Below are positions 8,645-18,015 of a stretch of 64,000 nucleotides of DNA, piece by piece. Both the position numbers and the translations under genes were made by a program. The stretch is from positions 1 through 64,000 of the forward strand of contig JAURGT010000001.1 of assembly GCA_030833665.1 (NCBI GenBank), given 5' to 3'. Numbering within the stretch: position 1 is the first letter of the stretch; each line of letters starts with the position of its first letter. The notes under the pieces are model-generated. The model ran no database searches. It had not been told where the DNA came from and saw only the letters and a program-made list of their open reading frames with translations. Source of the DNA: Miltoncostaeales bacterium. Its GTDB lineage: Bacteria > Actinomycetota > Thermoleophilia > Miltoncostaeales > Miltoncostaeaceae.

Positions 8645-8705
8645 CAGTCGTCGGTGCCCGATATCCTCTCGCCCGCCGGCCTGCTGCCTGCCGCCCGCGA
8701 GGGCA
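8645..8705 (+). pseudogene. Decayed copy of the 3' end of the MetF-like gene
   Basis: The plus strand reads SSVPDILSPAGLLPAAR, against SSVPEILSRAGLVAAAR at the end of the intact gene (about 7987-8040). The nucleotide match is also close. It is fused directly to the other remnant at 8523-8644. The frame stays open into the next gene, which makes automatic start calls for that gene too long. Confidence 0.55.
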
Positions 8706-8755
8706 TCGGTCGTCGCGTAGCGACCCCGCAGCGTGACCACACCCGGCAGATTGTC

Positions 8756-8761
8756 TACGAT
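8756..8761 (+). promoter_or_regulatory. Candidate -10 TACGAT for the giant secreted protein
   Basis: TACGAT stands 90 nt before the ATG at 8852. The same hexamer is seen before surE and before the gene at 60443. The leader between holds a small hairpin at 8778-8794 (CCCGCC/GGCGGG). Confidence 0.35.
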
Positions 8762-8851
8762 TCACCGGCAGGTTCCCCCCGCCACCACGGCGGGATTCCC
8801 ACTTGGCGACATGCACATGCTGAGCGAAGTTCCCCTTACCGCGCTCCGTTC

Positions 8852-11800
8852 ATGACCGGCCCGCTCCGCCATCGACAAGCCGGCGCGGCCACGGCCCGCG
8901 TGCGGGCCATTGTCTCCCTGTTCGCGCTGGCAGCCCTGCTCATGATCGCCGCCTTGCGCCCCGCGGACGCGAGCGCCGCCATGGCGGTGAACACCCCCTC
9001 GGGGAACGGGCTCTCCGGGATCGTCTTCTACCTCTCGAAGAACAGTCCCGCGACCTACAACACCCAGTACGTGGCCGTGAAGGTCACCAACGATGCGTCG
9101 AGCCGGAGCGACATCTGGGTGAAGATCACGGACGTTTCGGGCGGCAACGTGACGCTGGCGACGAACGAGTCCGGCGAGCGACACATCGGCCCGATGGCGG
9201 CGAGCGCGGCGGGGACCGTGTACTTCCTGTTCAAGGCGAGCGCGAAGACGACCGCGGACACGACCTTCAACATCAAGCTGTACAACGGCGCGCCAAGCGC
9301 AGGTGGGTCCCTTATAAGCACGCATGCCGCAACGTTCACCGAGGTCGACGAATCGCAGAACGCGTCGGCCAACAAGGTGACGGGTGGCTACATCAGCCCC
9401 GCCGCGCCAACTCTGGGATCCGAGTTCAAGGTCGTGCTCACAGGCCTGACCGGGACCATCGCGAACAACGGGGTCCTGCTCTTCACCCCCGCATTCGGCG
9501 GCACGTGGGACCCATCCGCCTTCGAGCTCGTGAAGACCGATCTGAGCTTCGACTTCAACCCGTCGGGCAACCGTGCATTCACGAACGTCCTCCGCTTCAC
9601 GGCATCGAACAACGGGTCGAGCACGGCAGGGACACCGGACCTGAAGGAGGCAGGCGGCACCTACACGGCGACGTACACGTTCCGGGCCGTCAACGCCACC
9701 AACGCGTCGGTGAAGCCGACGCCCGTCGGCCACATCAAGAGCGGCGGGCTCATGAAGTACACGAACGCATCGTCGCTCTCGTCCATCTCGCCGATCCAGC
9801 CGGTGACGAACTCCTTCATCATCACAGCGGAGGCCTCGCCGACGCAGAGCCATGACGGCTCGATCACCTACGTGCTCACCCTCAGCAACACGAGCACCAA
9901 GGCCCTTTCCGTGGACCTGGTCAACGACACCCTGCCCGCAGGCGCCACGTACCAGGCGGGCTCCAGCAAGTACCAGGGCGCCGCTATCGCCGATCCCACC
10001 AACTCCGCTGGTGCTCTCACCTGGAGCGGCCCTTTCACGGTCGCAGGCGGCGCGCGGGCGACGCTCACGTACACGGTGGCTGCAACCCCCACCGCGACCG
10101 CGACCGACTACACCAATAGCGCCACCGCCATGGTCGGCACCACGGTCATCGACACCACTCTCAGCACCTCGGACAATGCCCCCGCCCAGGCGACGGCAAC
10201 CGTGGACAGCGACTTCGCGCCGGACACCACGCCACCGTCCATCACCCTCTCGGCGGTGGACGGCGCGAATGCCGCCCTCGCCCACAGTGGATCCACCGCG
10301 TCCACCGGTGCCACGATGACGTTCTCAACAGGCGAGAGCGCCACGTACACGTGCAGCCTCGACGGGGCCGCGCCAACCTCCTGCGCGTCCCCGAAGGCGT
10401 ACTCAGGTCTCGCGACAGGCGGTCACACGTTCTGGGTCTATGCGAAGGACGCCGCCGGGAACATCGGCAGCGCGAGCCTCAACTGGACGATCACGAACAC
10501 GTCCAAGCCTGAGGTGGCGAGTTTCGACCCCAAGGTCGTCGCATCGAACTCCAGCCCCCTCACCTACACCCTCACGTTCACCAAGGACATCGACCCCGCG
10601 AGCCTCACCACCGGCGACCTCAGCGTCGTCACCACCGGCTCCCCCGGCACCTGGACGATCAGCTCCGTCGTGGGGTCCGGGGCCACATACCTCGTGTCAT
10701 TGACCTCAGCCACCCCGGGCACCAGCGGAACCGTTGCCGTGGAGCTGGCCGCGAATGCCGTCATGGACGCTGCGGATGCCTCCCTCACCGGGCCCACCTC
10801 CGACGCGACATCGGGAACGACGTCAATGACCAACACGCTCGGCCTCGCGATCACCAGCGCAAGCCCAGCGTCGGGAGCCACGTCGAACTCCACGACGGCG
10901 ACGTTCTCGTTCGGCCCCGCTGCCGGGAAGTACCCACCGGACCAGTACATGTGCAAGGGCCCCGCTGAGGCCTCGTACAGCGAGTGCGTTTCACCGGTGA
11001 CGTACACGGGGGTCACCGCTGGCTCCAAAACCTTCTACGTGTACGGCAATACGCTGAATGACGACGGCACGGTGAACCTCACCACCAGCGCAAGCCCGGA
11101 GTCCACATCGTGGACCGTGGATCTCACGGCGCCCAGCGTGACCCTCACCACGCCTGCAGCGGCCGCGCTCCTCACTGACAGCACCCCGACGCTCTCCGGC
11201 GCCTGCACGACCGGCGACGGGACCGTCAGCGTCCCGATCTACTCCGGGGCCAGCGCCACCGGGACGCCCGTGCAGACCGCCTCGGCCTCCTGCTCGTCCG
11301 CCACGTGGTCGGTGGACGCCGCGTCCCTGGCCGATGGCGACTACACCGCGAAGGCACTCCAGACCGACGGCGCCGGCAACACGGGTGAGTCGGGGACGCG
11401 GACGTTCACCATCGACACCACCGCCCCCAGCGCCACCGTGACACCCAATGCCGCGAGCACATCCACGAATGCGGCAGCCTTCACGGTGACGTTCAACGAG
11501 TCCGTGAGCGGATTCGCATCCGGCGATCTGGTGGTCGCGGGAACGTCGGCATCGCCCGCCTGGACGGTGAGCAGCATCAGCGGGTCCGGGGCCAGCTACA
11601 CCGTGAACCTCGCGTCGTCGTCGACCCCATCACAGGGCACGCTCACACTGAAGGTCAGCGCGAACACGGTGACCGATGCCGCGGGCAACTCCGGCCCCGC
11701 TGCCGACAGCGCTGTCGGCAGCATGGACGTGGTCGCGAGCGGAGACCTGGTCGATGGCTCGGTCACGGCGAACAATGGGAATGCCTGGGGTGCCTCGAGA

Positions 11801-14515
11801 TCGGTGGGGGTTGCCAAGACGAACTTCAGCGTGTCCGGGGGCGGGAGCGCGACCAACGCCCTCTACCGCCTGGTGGCGTCGTGGAGCGCGGGGGCCTGCG
11901 GCACCTTCGATTCCGGCACGCAGATCGATCTCGGCACGACGTCCGATGACACATCCGCTCTCGGCGACAAGTGCTTCAAGTACGAACTCCGCGGCAACGG
12001 GAACTCGCGGAACGCCACGGCCGAGTCCAACGTCGTCAAGGTCGACCTCACGGCGCCGTCGGTCGGAGACCTGGCCGTTGGGGGCGGAGACGATCAGTTG
12101 ACGCAGAGTGCCGCGCCTGGGATCACAAAGGGCACCAAGTCGGATGCCGCGTCAGGCCTGAAGGCATCTGACGAGAAGCTGACGCGCGCATCGACGACCT
12201 TCACCAGCAACACGTGCGGGGCCTTCGCTGCCTACAACGCCGCCGCGGAGACCGACATCTCGCTCACGGCCACCGCTGACTCGGGCCTCACGAGCGGCTG
12301 CTACCGCTATACGCACCGGGTGGGCGATAACGCAGGGAACCAGACCACGAGACAGAGCACCGTGAAGGTGGACGTGGACACCCCCGCCGACGGCACCATG
12401 ACCGTCAACAGCGGTAACGCCTGGACCAATAGCCAGACCCCGTCACTCGGCGGCACCGCGTTCGCCGATGTCAACTCGGGCATCGCGGCGGGCGGTGCGT
12501 CGATCACGCGCGAGCGGGCCACGCTGAACGGCGCGACCTGCGAGAACGACTGGGCCGTGGACCAGGCGGCGGTGAACGACGCAGGCGGGGCCGAGAACGA
12601 CACCCTCGTGCAGTCGTGCTACCGGTACACGCGCCTGGCCACGGACCGCGCCGGAAACGCCGCCAGCGCCGGACCGGTCACCGTGAAGATCGACCGCACC
12701 AACCCCTCCGGCGGCACCGTGAGCGCCGCGGGCGGGTCGGAGTGGACCAAGGTCGCCAAGCCCGCGCTCTCAGGCAGCAGCTACGCCGATGCCAACTCGG
12801 GCGTCGCCATCTCGAGCCTCACGCGCGCGAGCGCCACGCTGAGCGGATCGACCTGCGGCACCTTCGGCAGCGAGGCGGCGGTCACCATCACCGCCGGTGC
12901 CGATGCCGATGCGCTCACCCAGAACTGCTACCGCTACACCCGGGCGGCAACGGACAACGCGGGCAACGCGACGTCCACCACCACGACGGTGAAGATCGAC
13001 CAGACCGACCCCACCGGTGGCGCGGTCACGGCCAACGGCGGGAACGCCACCTGGACCAAGGACGCCAAGCCCACGCTCAGCCGCTCGGCCTTCGCTGATG
13101 CCAACTCCGGGGTCGACAACGCCACCGACGCGTTCACCCGCGGGTTCGCGGCGTTCAACGGAAGCGGTAACTGCACCGGGGTGACCTACGCCGGCGCCAC
13201 GGCGGTGACCATCGACGGCGCAGGCCGCGATGCGGACGCCGGCACCCTTGCCGAGGGCTGCTACCGCTACCGCTCCACGGCGTCCGACAACGTCGGCAAC
13301 GCCGCCACCAACGACGCCACGGTGTTCATCGACCGCACTGCTCCCGTGGGCGGCGCGCTCAGCGCAGCCAAGACGAGCGGCCCCTGGGCCAACACGCCGA
13401 AGCCGGGGCTCTCGGGCGCGGCCTTCAGCGACGCCAACTCGGGCATCGACGGCTCAGCCTCGGTCACCCGCATCGTGCGCGAGCGCGCGCCGTACGTGTC
13501 GGGCACCGACACCTGCTCAGGCACATGGACGGTCGATGACTCCAACGTGACGATCTCGGGCGGCGAAGACACCGACACGCTCTCCGAGGCCTGCTACCGC
13601 TACTCCCGCGAGGCCGGTGACAATGCCGGCAACACCGCGGCCACCACGCCGGACACCGTCAAGCTCGACCTCACCCCCCCGTCCGGCGGTGCCGTGACCG
13701 CCAACGGCGGCACCGACATCGACATCGAGGCCGGCAACTCACCCGAGTTCGACGTGAATGCCTTCGCCGACCAGCGGTCAGGCCTGCGCGCAGGATCAGA
13801 GACGCTCACGCGCCGCATCGCACCGTGGCTCGGCTCGGTGGCGAGCGTGCAGACGCGTCCGGGTCGCGTTTCGACGCGGTCCGAGTTCGGCGACTACGGC
13901 AGTGCGCAGCCGGTGACGCTCATCGGCGCCGAGGACCCCGTGGCCGTGGACCCGGGTCGGTACTTCTACGAGCACACCGTGATCGACGTCTCGGGCAACG
14001 TCGCCACCACGACCGCGCTCGTGGAGATCCGCCCGCGTGGCTGGGTTCCGCCTGCCGTTCCCGTAGACACTCCGTCGGGATCGGGCGGTAGCGCCGCACC
14101 TGGCACCTCCGGGTCATCGCAGGCTGCGAGCGAGGCGCCCAAGCTCACCGCATCGATCGCCGTGACCAGGCGGCGTGTGCGTTCGGGCCGCGTGCTCCCG
14201 GCCACGATCCGGATCACGAACACGGGCGGGTCGGCTGGACCGGTCGTCGTATCGATCCGGCTCCGCGCCGGCATGGCCATCGCCGAGATGCCGCGCGGGG
14301 GCCGGCTCGAGGACGGCAGGTTACTGCTGCCGCTCGGCGGCCTCGCCGCCGGCACGTCGCATCAGGTGAAGGTGTTCCTGCGCCTCTCGAGCACGCGCAC
14401 GCGCACGATGCTCGTGAGGGGCGCCGTGCATCGCGCGGGCGCGGCCGACCTGGCTGCGATCTCGCCCAAGATCACCGTGGTGGTGCAGCGACGGCGGAGC
14501 GGACTTACCGGCTAG
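8852..14515 (+). CDS. Giant secreted multi-domain repeat protein (Ig-like and Cys-pair repeats)
   Basis: About 1887 residues. After a signal peptide (hydrophobic VRAIVSLFALAALLMIAAL, cleavage near ADASA) come an N-terminal beta domain and a DUF11-like domain (about 320-445). An Ig-like module with paired Cys (CSLDGAAPTSC, ending YAKDAAGNIG) follows, then several Big-type modules to about 960. Next are about seven repeats of 95-115 residues (about 970-1730), six of which carry the signature C-[YF]-[RK]-Y followed by D-N-A-G-N. The end is a CARDB/DUF11-like domain with no LPXTG or membrane anchor. The repeat Cys could form disulfides. The ATG of MTGPLRHRQ is chosen because it gives a normal signal peptide. 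It is likely a surface or matrix adhesin, and its ligand is unknown. Confidence 0.85.
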   Translation: MTGPLRHRQAGAATARVRAIVSLFALAALLMIAALRPADASAAMAVNTPSGNGLSGIVFYLSKNSPATYNTQYVAVKVTNDASSRSDIWVKITDVSGGNVTLATNESGERHIGPMAASAAGTVYFLFKASAKTTADTTFNIKLYNGAPSAGGSLISTHAATFTEVDESQNASANKVTGGYISPAAPTLGSEFKVVLTGLTGTIANNGVLLFTPAFGGTWDPSAFELVKTDLSFDFNPSGNRAFTNVLRFTASNNGSSTAGTPDLKEAGGTYTATYTFRAVNATNASVKPTPVGHIKSGGLMKYTNASSLSSISPIQPVTNSFIITAEASPTQSHDGSITYVLTLSNTSTKALSVDLVNDTLPAGATYQAGSSKYQGAAIADPTNSAGALTWSGPFTVAGGARATLTYTVAATPTATATDYTNSATAMVGTTVIDTTLSTSDNAPAQATATVDSDFAPDTTPPSITLSAVDGANAALAHSGSTASTGATMTFSTGESATYTCSLDGAAPTSCASPKAYSGLATGGHTFWVYAKDAAGNIGSASLNWTITNTSKPEVASFDPKVVASNSSPLTYTLTFTKDIDPASLTTGDLSVVTTGSPGTWTISSVVGSGATYLVSLTSATPGTSGTVAVELAANAVMDAADASLTGPTSDATSGTTSMTNTLGLAITSASPASGATSNSTTATFSFGPAAGKYPPDQYMCKGPAEASYSECVSPVTYTGVTAGSKTFYVYGNTLNDDGTVNLTTSASPESTSWTVDLTAPSVTLTTPAAAALLTDSTPTLSGACTTGDGTVSVPIYSGASATGTPVQTASASCSSATWSVDAASLADGDYTAKALQTDGAGNTGESGTRTFTIDTTAPSATVTPNAASTSTNAAAFTVTFNESVSGFASGDLVVAGTSASPAWTVSSISGSGASYTVNLASSSTPSQGTLTLKVSANTVTDAAGNSGPAADSAVGSMDVVASGDLVDGSVTANNGNAWGASRSVGVAKTNFSVSGGGSATNALYRLVASWSAGACGTFDSGTQIDLGTTSDDTSALGDKCFKYELRGNGNSRNATAESNVVKVDLTAPSVGDLAVGGGDDQLTQSAAPGITKGTKSDAASGLKASDEKLTRASTTFTSNTCGAFAAYNAAAETDISLTATADSGLTSGCYRYTHRVGDNAGNQTTRQSTVKVDVDTPADGTMTVNSGNAWTNSQTPSLGGTAFADVNSGIAAGGASITRERATLNGATCENDWAVDQAAVNDAGGAENDTLVQSCYRYTRLATDRAGNAASAGPVTVKIDRTNPSGGTVSAAGGSEWTKVAKPALSGSSYADANSGVAISSLTRASATLSGSTCGTFGSEAAVTITAGADADALTQNCYRYTRAATDNAGNATSTTTTVKIDQTDPTGGAVTANGGNATWTKDAKPTLSRSAFADANSGVDNATDAFTRGFAAFNGSGNCTGVTYAGATAVTIDGAGRDADAGTLAEGCYRYRSTASDNVGNAATNDATVFIDRTAPVGGALSAAKTSGPWANTPKPGLSGAAFSDANSGIDGSASVTRIVRERAPYVSGTDTCSGTWTVDDSNVTISGGEDTDTLSEACYRYSREAGDNAGNTAATTPDTVKLDLTPPSGGAVTANGGTDIDIEAGNSPEFDVNAFADQRSGLRAGSETLTRRIAPWLGSVASVQTRPGRVSTRSEFGDYGSAQPVTLIGAEDPVAVDPGRYFYEHTVIDVSGNVATTTALVEIRPRGWVPPAVPVDTPSGSGGSAAPGTSGSSQAASEAPKLTASIAVTRRRVRSGRVLPATIRITNTGGSAGPVVVSIRLRAGMAIAEMPRGGRLEDGRLLLPLGGLAAGTSHQVKVFLRLSSTRTRTMLVRGAVHRAGAADLAAISPKITVVVQRRRSGLTG
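11755..14030 (+). repeat. Tandem protein repeat array, seven units of about 300-340 nt
   Basis: Units share openings like GGTVSAAGGSEWTK, the stretch ADANSG and the closing CYRYTR-x-ATDNAGN. CYRY-type motifs occur at about 11971 (CFKY), 12299, 12618, 12927, 13259 and 13593. The last unit has YFYEHTVIDVSGN with no Cys. The copies are divergent at DNA level, so the array is old rather than recently expanded. Confidence 0.8.
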
Positions 14516-14518
14516 CAG

Positions 14519-15355
14519 CTAAGCGGGGTCGTCCTCCAGTAGGTCACCCAGATCGGCGAGGCCGGGGTCGCCGTCGTCCACACCCGCATCCGCGCCACCC
14601 TCTGCGGTTGCCATGTCGATGGCGTCCTCGGCCAGCACGATCACCATCGCGGTCCACAGCGGGTCGGCGGCGGGATCCTCGGGCACTGGGCCCTTGGCGA
14701 GGCGCTTGATCGATGCCAGGGCCAGCGGCGGGGCGGGCACGTCGAGCGTGGTGAGCGCCTCCCGGGCCCAGGCACGGAGCTCGTCATCTCCCGTGGCGCG
14801 GGCCAGGCGCGATGTGGCGGCCTCAGGCGACGTACCCGCGTCGGCATAGTCGGCGATCTCGGGGCCGAAATCCTCGGGGTCAAGGTCGAGCAGGTCCACC
14901 ACGGTGCGCCCGGCCGTGGTGGCCAGTGCCACCAGCGCTTCCGGCCTGCCGGGGTCGGCGCCCTGGATGCCCGACAGCGCCTCCAACCGGTCGAGCGCGC
15001 GCGCGCGCACCGCCGCGAGGTCGAGCCCCGCGCGCTCGGCGAGCGCAAGCGCAAGCGGGTTCTCGGGATCGGCGTCAGCCGCGAACTGCTCGGCCACCGC
15101 CAGCGAGCGGTCGTCCGCGGCGTCGTCCGGGCGCTCGGCGCGGGCGAGGGCCGCGGCGGTGGGGCCCTGAAGCACAGGCCACTGCGCGGTGGCCACCTTG
15201 CGGATAAGCGCGTCCACCTCGGCACGCTCGGGAGCACCCGCACCAATGGCGATGGCGAGCTCCATGGCCTCGGGACCCAGCAGCCCGCGCGGGAACGACA
15301 GGCCGGTCATCGCGATGACCCGGCGCATGGCCGCCATGTCGCGCTCAGTGCTCAC
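14519..15355 (-). CDS. Helical Ala/Asp-rich protein of unknown function
   Basis: About 278 residues, rich in Ala, Asp and Leu, predicted mostly alpha-helical, with no signal peptide, membrane segment or recognisable catalytic motif. The C-terminus is strongly acidic (ADLGDLLEDDPA). The GTG overlaps the stop of the FAH-family gene (GTGA), so it is translationally coupled to that enzyme and may act with it. A fragment related to its C-terminus is left at 8523-8644, so it belonged to a small paralogous family. It converges with the giant secreted-protein gene, with only 3 nt between stops. I do not recognise the family. Confidence 0.75.
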   Translation of the reverse strand: MSTERDMAAMRRVIAMTGLSFPRGLLGPEAMELAIAIGAGAPERAEVDALIRKVATAQWPVLQGPTAAALARAERPDDAADDRSLAVAEQFAADADPENPLALALAERAGLDLAAVRARALDRLEALSGIQGADPGRPEALVALATTAGRTVVDLLDLDPEDFGPEIADYADAGTSPEAATSRLARATGDDELRAWAREALTTLDVPAPPLALASIKRLAKGPVPEDPAADPLWTAMVIVLAEDAIDMATAEGGADAGVDDGDPGLADLGDLLEDDPA

Positions 15356-16158
15356 GGCAGCACGATCTCATGCTCGATCGCGCCGAGGCCGTCGATCTCG
15401 ACGCGCACGATGTCACCGGGCTGCAGGAACCGCATGGGGTCCATGCCCACGCCCACACCCTGCGGCGTGCCGGTGCTGATGACATCGCCTGGCTCCAGCG
15501 GGAACACGTGCGATGCGAACGACACCAGCTCGGCCACCGTGAAGATCATGTCCTCGGTCGAGGTGTCCTGGCGCAGTTCGCCGTTCACCCACGTGCGGAT
15601 GCGAAGGTCCTGCGGGTCGCCCACCTCGTCGGCCGAGGTGACCCACGGCCCCATCGGCATGAATCCCCACCCGCTCTTGGCGCGGATCCACTGCGGCTCC
15701 GATTTCTGGCGGTCGCGTGCGCTCACGTCGTCCACGGCCATGTACCCGAACACGTGCTCGAGGGCGCGATCAGGCGATACGCGGTGCGCCCGCGGGCCGA
15801 TCACCACGCCGAGCTCGCCCTCGTAGTCGAGGCGGCGCGTCCAGTCCGGGTGCACCACCGGCCCCGACGGCCGGTTCACCGCTCCGCGCATCTTCGCGAA
15901 CAGCACGGGCTCCTCCGGCGGCTGCTGGCCGGTCTCGGCCGCGTGCGCCCGGTAGTTCAACCCGATGCCGAAGGCGTTGCCCGGAATCACCGGCGCCTCG
16001 AGCACCACCTCAGCCATCGGGATCGGGTCGCCCGCCGCCACCGGTTCGTCTCCGCGGATGATGTCGAGCGCGTCATGCGCGGTCAGCGGCAGCACGCGGT
16101 CGCCCTCCACCAGTCCGGGCTGCCGGCGGGAATCCCGGCTGAACGAGCACAGTCGCAT
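15352..16158 (-). CDS. Fumarylacetoacetate hydrolase (FAH)-family protein
   Basis: 268 residues with the FAH C-terminal fold: IGLNYRAHAAETG opening, the acidic metal-binding motif LDYEGELGVVIG with the later GYMAVDDVSARD, KSGWGFMPMGPW, and the closing TGTPQGVGVGMDP and PGDIVRVEIDGLG. Members cleave or decarboxylate beta-diketo or oxo acids (fumarylpyruvate hydrolase, HHDD isomerase, oxaloacetate decarboxylase) with a divalent metal. The exact substrate cannot be told from sequence, and no aromatic-degradation genes are near. The ATG has a TAGGAT -10 only 8 nt upstream and no Shine-Dalgarno, so the mRNA is probably leaderless. Confidence 0.88.
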   Translation of the reverse strand: MRLCSFSRDSRRQPGLVEGDRVLPLTAHDALDIIRGDEPVAAGDPIPMAEVVLEAPVIPGNAFGIGLNYRAHAAETGQQPPEEPVLFAKMRGAVNRPSGPVVHPDWTRRLDYEGELGVVIGPRAHRVSPDRALEHVFGYMAVDDVSARDRQKSEPQWIRAKSGWGFMPMGPWVTSADEVGDPQDLRIRTWVNGELRQDTSTEDMIFTVAELVSFASHVFPLEPGDVISTGTPQGVGVGMDPMRFLQPGDIVRVEIDGLGAIEHEIVLP

Positions 16159-16885
16159 GTGCCGCTATCCTACGGACCTCTCGCCGGCCCTCGCGTGGCC
16201 GCCACCCGACCACGGAAGAGGCACCATCTCAACGCGCCCAGACGATCCCCGCTCCGACGGGAACCCTCGCGCGCGGCAGGCCGTCTCCGACGGGGTCCGC
16301 GGATTCGTCGCTCCCGTCGTCAGGTTCCTCGTGCGTGCCGGGGTCACCCCCAATGCCATCACGATCTTCGGATTCGTGCTCAGCGTCGGCACCGCGGTCC
16401 TGGCCGGGTTCCAGCTCTGGATCTGGGCGTTCGCGGTGGGATTCATCGGCGCCTTCAGCGACATGTTCGACGGCTCGGTGGCCCGCCTCAGCGGAAAGTC
16501 ATCGCGCTTCGGGGCGTTCCTCGACTCCAACCTCGACCGCCTCGGCGAAGGGCTCGTGATGGGCGGCATCGGCATCGCCATGGCCTACGACGGCCGCACC
16601 TATGCGGTTGCGATGACGATCCTCGCACTGACCGGCGGCTTCCTGGTGTCGTACACCCGGGCCCGCGCCGAGGGCCTGGGCATCGACTCCAACAAGGGCG
16701 GGCTCTTCAGCCGAACCGAGCGCCTGATCCTCATCGGGTTCGCGCTGCTCCTGGGCGGCTGGGGCATCACCATCGAGGTCGTCATGACCATCCTCGCCGT
16801 GGGGACTCTCGTCACCTTCGCCCAGCGCCTTTTCTACGTACACTCCGTGCTTCGGGACGCCGACGGGCCCCCGGACGCCAGGTAA
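16157..16885 (+). CDS. CDP-alcohol phosphatidyltransferase, likely phosphatidylinositol(-phosphate) synthase
   Basis: A membrane enzyme with the full family signature D-x2-D-G-x2-A-R-x8-G-x3-D-x3-D (DMFDGSVAR then GAFLDSNLD) and about five or six hydrophobic helices. It joins CDP-diacylglycerol to an alcohol. Because ino1 follows 22 nt downstream and a PimA-like gene comes next, the alcohol is probably inositol 1-phosphate, as in the mycobacterial PIP synthase. The listed ATG overlaps the divergent FAH start and lies upstream of the likely plus-strand -10, so it is probably not used. An ATC at 16226 with GGAAGAGG just before it fits better and would give about 219 residues. No other in-frame ATG, GTG or TTG precedes the conserved domain. 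Confidence 0.87.
   Translation: MCRYPTDLSPALAWPPPDHGRGTISTRPDDPRSDGNPRARQAVSDGVRGFVAPVVRFLVRAGVTPNAITIFGFVLSVGTAVLAGFQLWIWAFAVGFIGAFSDMFDGSVARLSGKSSRFGAFLDSNLDRLGEGLVMGGIGIAMAYDGRTYAVAMTILALTGGFLVSYTRARAEGLGIDSNKGGLFSRTERLILIGFALLLGGWGITIEVVMTILAVGTLVTFAQRLFYVHSVLRDADGPPDAR
16166..16172. promoter_or_regulatory. Symmetric -10 core serving both strands
   Basis: TATCCTA reads TATCCT on the plus strand and TAGGAT on the minus strand. It is placed to drive the FAH gene leftwards (8 nt from its ATG) and the CDP-alcohol phosphotransferase rightwards. Confidence 0.5.
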
Positions 16886-16907
16886 GCAACGGGGGAGACC
16901 CGATCTC

Positions 16908-18002
16908 GTGAGCAAGTCGGTCAACGTGGCCATCATCGGCGTGGGCAACTGCGCCTCATCGTTCGTGCAGGGCGTGCAGTACTACAAGGACGCCGGCAAG
17001 GACGACTTCGTCCCGGGCCTCATGCACTCGGTGCTGGGCGGCTACCACGTGAAGGACATCAACTTCGTGGCCGCCATCGACATCGACGCCAACAAGGTGG
17101 GCCTCGACCTGGCCGATGCCATCTTCACCGAGCCCAACAACACGGTCAAGTTCTCGGACGTCCCCGAGACGGGCGTGCATGTGTCGCGTGGCATGACCCA
17201 CGACGGCCTGGGCAAGTACCTCTCGGAGATCATCGAGAAGGCCCCCGGCGAGACCGCCGACATCACCGGGCTGCTCAAGAGCACCAAGACCGACGTGGTG
17301 GTGTCGTACCTGCCGGTGGGATCCGAGCAGGCGACGAAGTGGTACGTCGAGCACATCCTCGCCGCCGGCTGCGGCTTCGTGAACTGCGTGCCTGTCTTCA
17401 TCGGGCGCGAGCACTACTGGCAGGAGCGCTTCCGCGAGGCCGGCGCGCCCATCGTGGGCGACGACATCAAGAGCCAGGTGGGCGCCACCATCGTGCACCG
17501 CCAGCTCACGCGCCTCATGCGCGAGCGCGGCGTCCGCCTGAAGCACACCACGCAACTCAACTTCGGCGGCAACACCGACTTCCTCAACATGCTCGAGCGC
17601 GAGCGCCTCGAGAGCAAGAAGATCAGCAAGACCAACGCGGTCACGTCGATGCTCGACTACGAGATGGACCCGAAGGACATCCACATCGGGCCCAGCGACT
17701 ACGTGCCGTGGCTCACCGACCGGAAGTGGGCGCACATCCGCCTCGAGGGCCAGGCCTTCGGCGACGTGCCGCTCAACATCGAGCTCAAGCTCGAGGTGTG
17801 GGACTCACCCAACTCGGCCGGCGTGGTCATCGACGCCGTCCGCTGCTGCAAGGTGGCCATGGACCGCGGCATCTCGGGCACGCTCGAGGGCCCGTCGTCG
17901 TACTTCATGAAGAGCCCGCCGATCCAGCATCCGGACGACGTCGCGCGCGAGATGACCGAGGAATTCATCAGCGGCGAGAGCGACGCCGCCCTGCCGAGGT
18001 AG
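16908..18002 (+). CDS. ino1: Myo-inositol-1-phosphate synthase (actinobacterial type)
   Basis: 364 residues. It converts glucose 6-phosphate to inositol 1-phosphate with NAD. The Rossmann start is [17 protein letters not shown]. Family blocks include [22 protein letters not shown], the catalytic-domain motif [27 protein letters not shown] and the lysine-bearing [16 protein letters not shown]. The short actinobacterial form is like mycobacterial Ino1. It starts at a GTG with GGGGGAG upstream, in a run with the CDP-alcohol phosphotransferase and the following glycosyltransferase. The context suggests supply of inositol phosphate for inositol phospholipids. Confidence 0.95.
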   Translation: MSKSVNVAIIGVGNCASSFVQGVQYYKDAGKDDFVPGLMHSVLGGYHVKDINFVAAIDIDANKVGLDLADAIFTEPNNTVKFSDVPETGVHVSRGMTHDGLGKYLSEIIEKAPGETADITGLLKSTKTDVVVSYLPVGSEQATKWYVEHILAAGCGFVNCVPVFIGREHYWQERFREAGAPIVGDDIKSQVGATIVHRQLTRLMRERGVRLKHTTQLNFGGNTDFLNMLERERLESKKISKTNAVTSMLDYEMDPKDIHIGPSDYVPWLTDRKWAHIRLEGQAFGDVPLNIELKLEVWDSPNSAGVVIDAVRCCKVAMDRGISGTLEGPSSYFMKSPPIQHPDDVAREMTEEFISGESDAALPR

Positions 18003-18015
18003 GCACGGAGCCGCG

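Noticed and set aside
8762-8851. A cyclic-di-GMP riboswitch in the leader of the giant secreted protein gene
   Set aside because: Only a small 6-bp hairpin is present. The conserved GEMM sequence blocks are not seen.
8762-10285. A 507-codon minus-strand ORF opposite the giant repeat gene
   Set aside because: It is an antisense shadow. The plus strand has a signal peptide and clear domain repeats.
11755-14030. Possible CRISPR or satellite array because of regular spacing
   Set aside because: The regularity is at protein level. The DNA units are divergent and codon-phased within one ORF.
15370-16911. A 513-codon plus-strand ORF across the FAH gene and the phosphotransferase
   Set aside because: It is a shadow of two well-supported genes in other frames.
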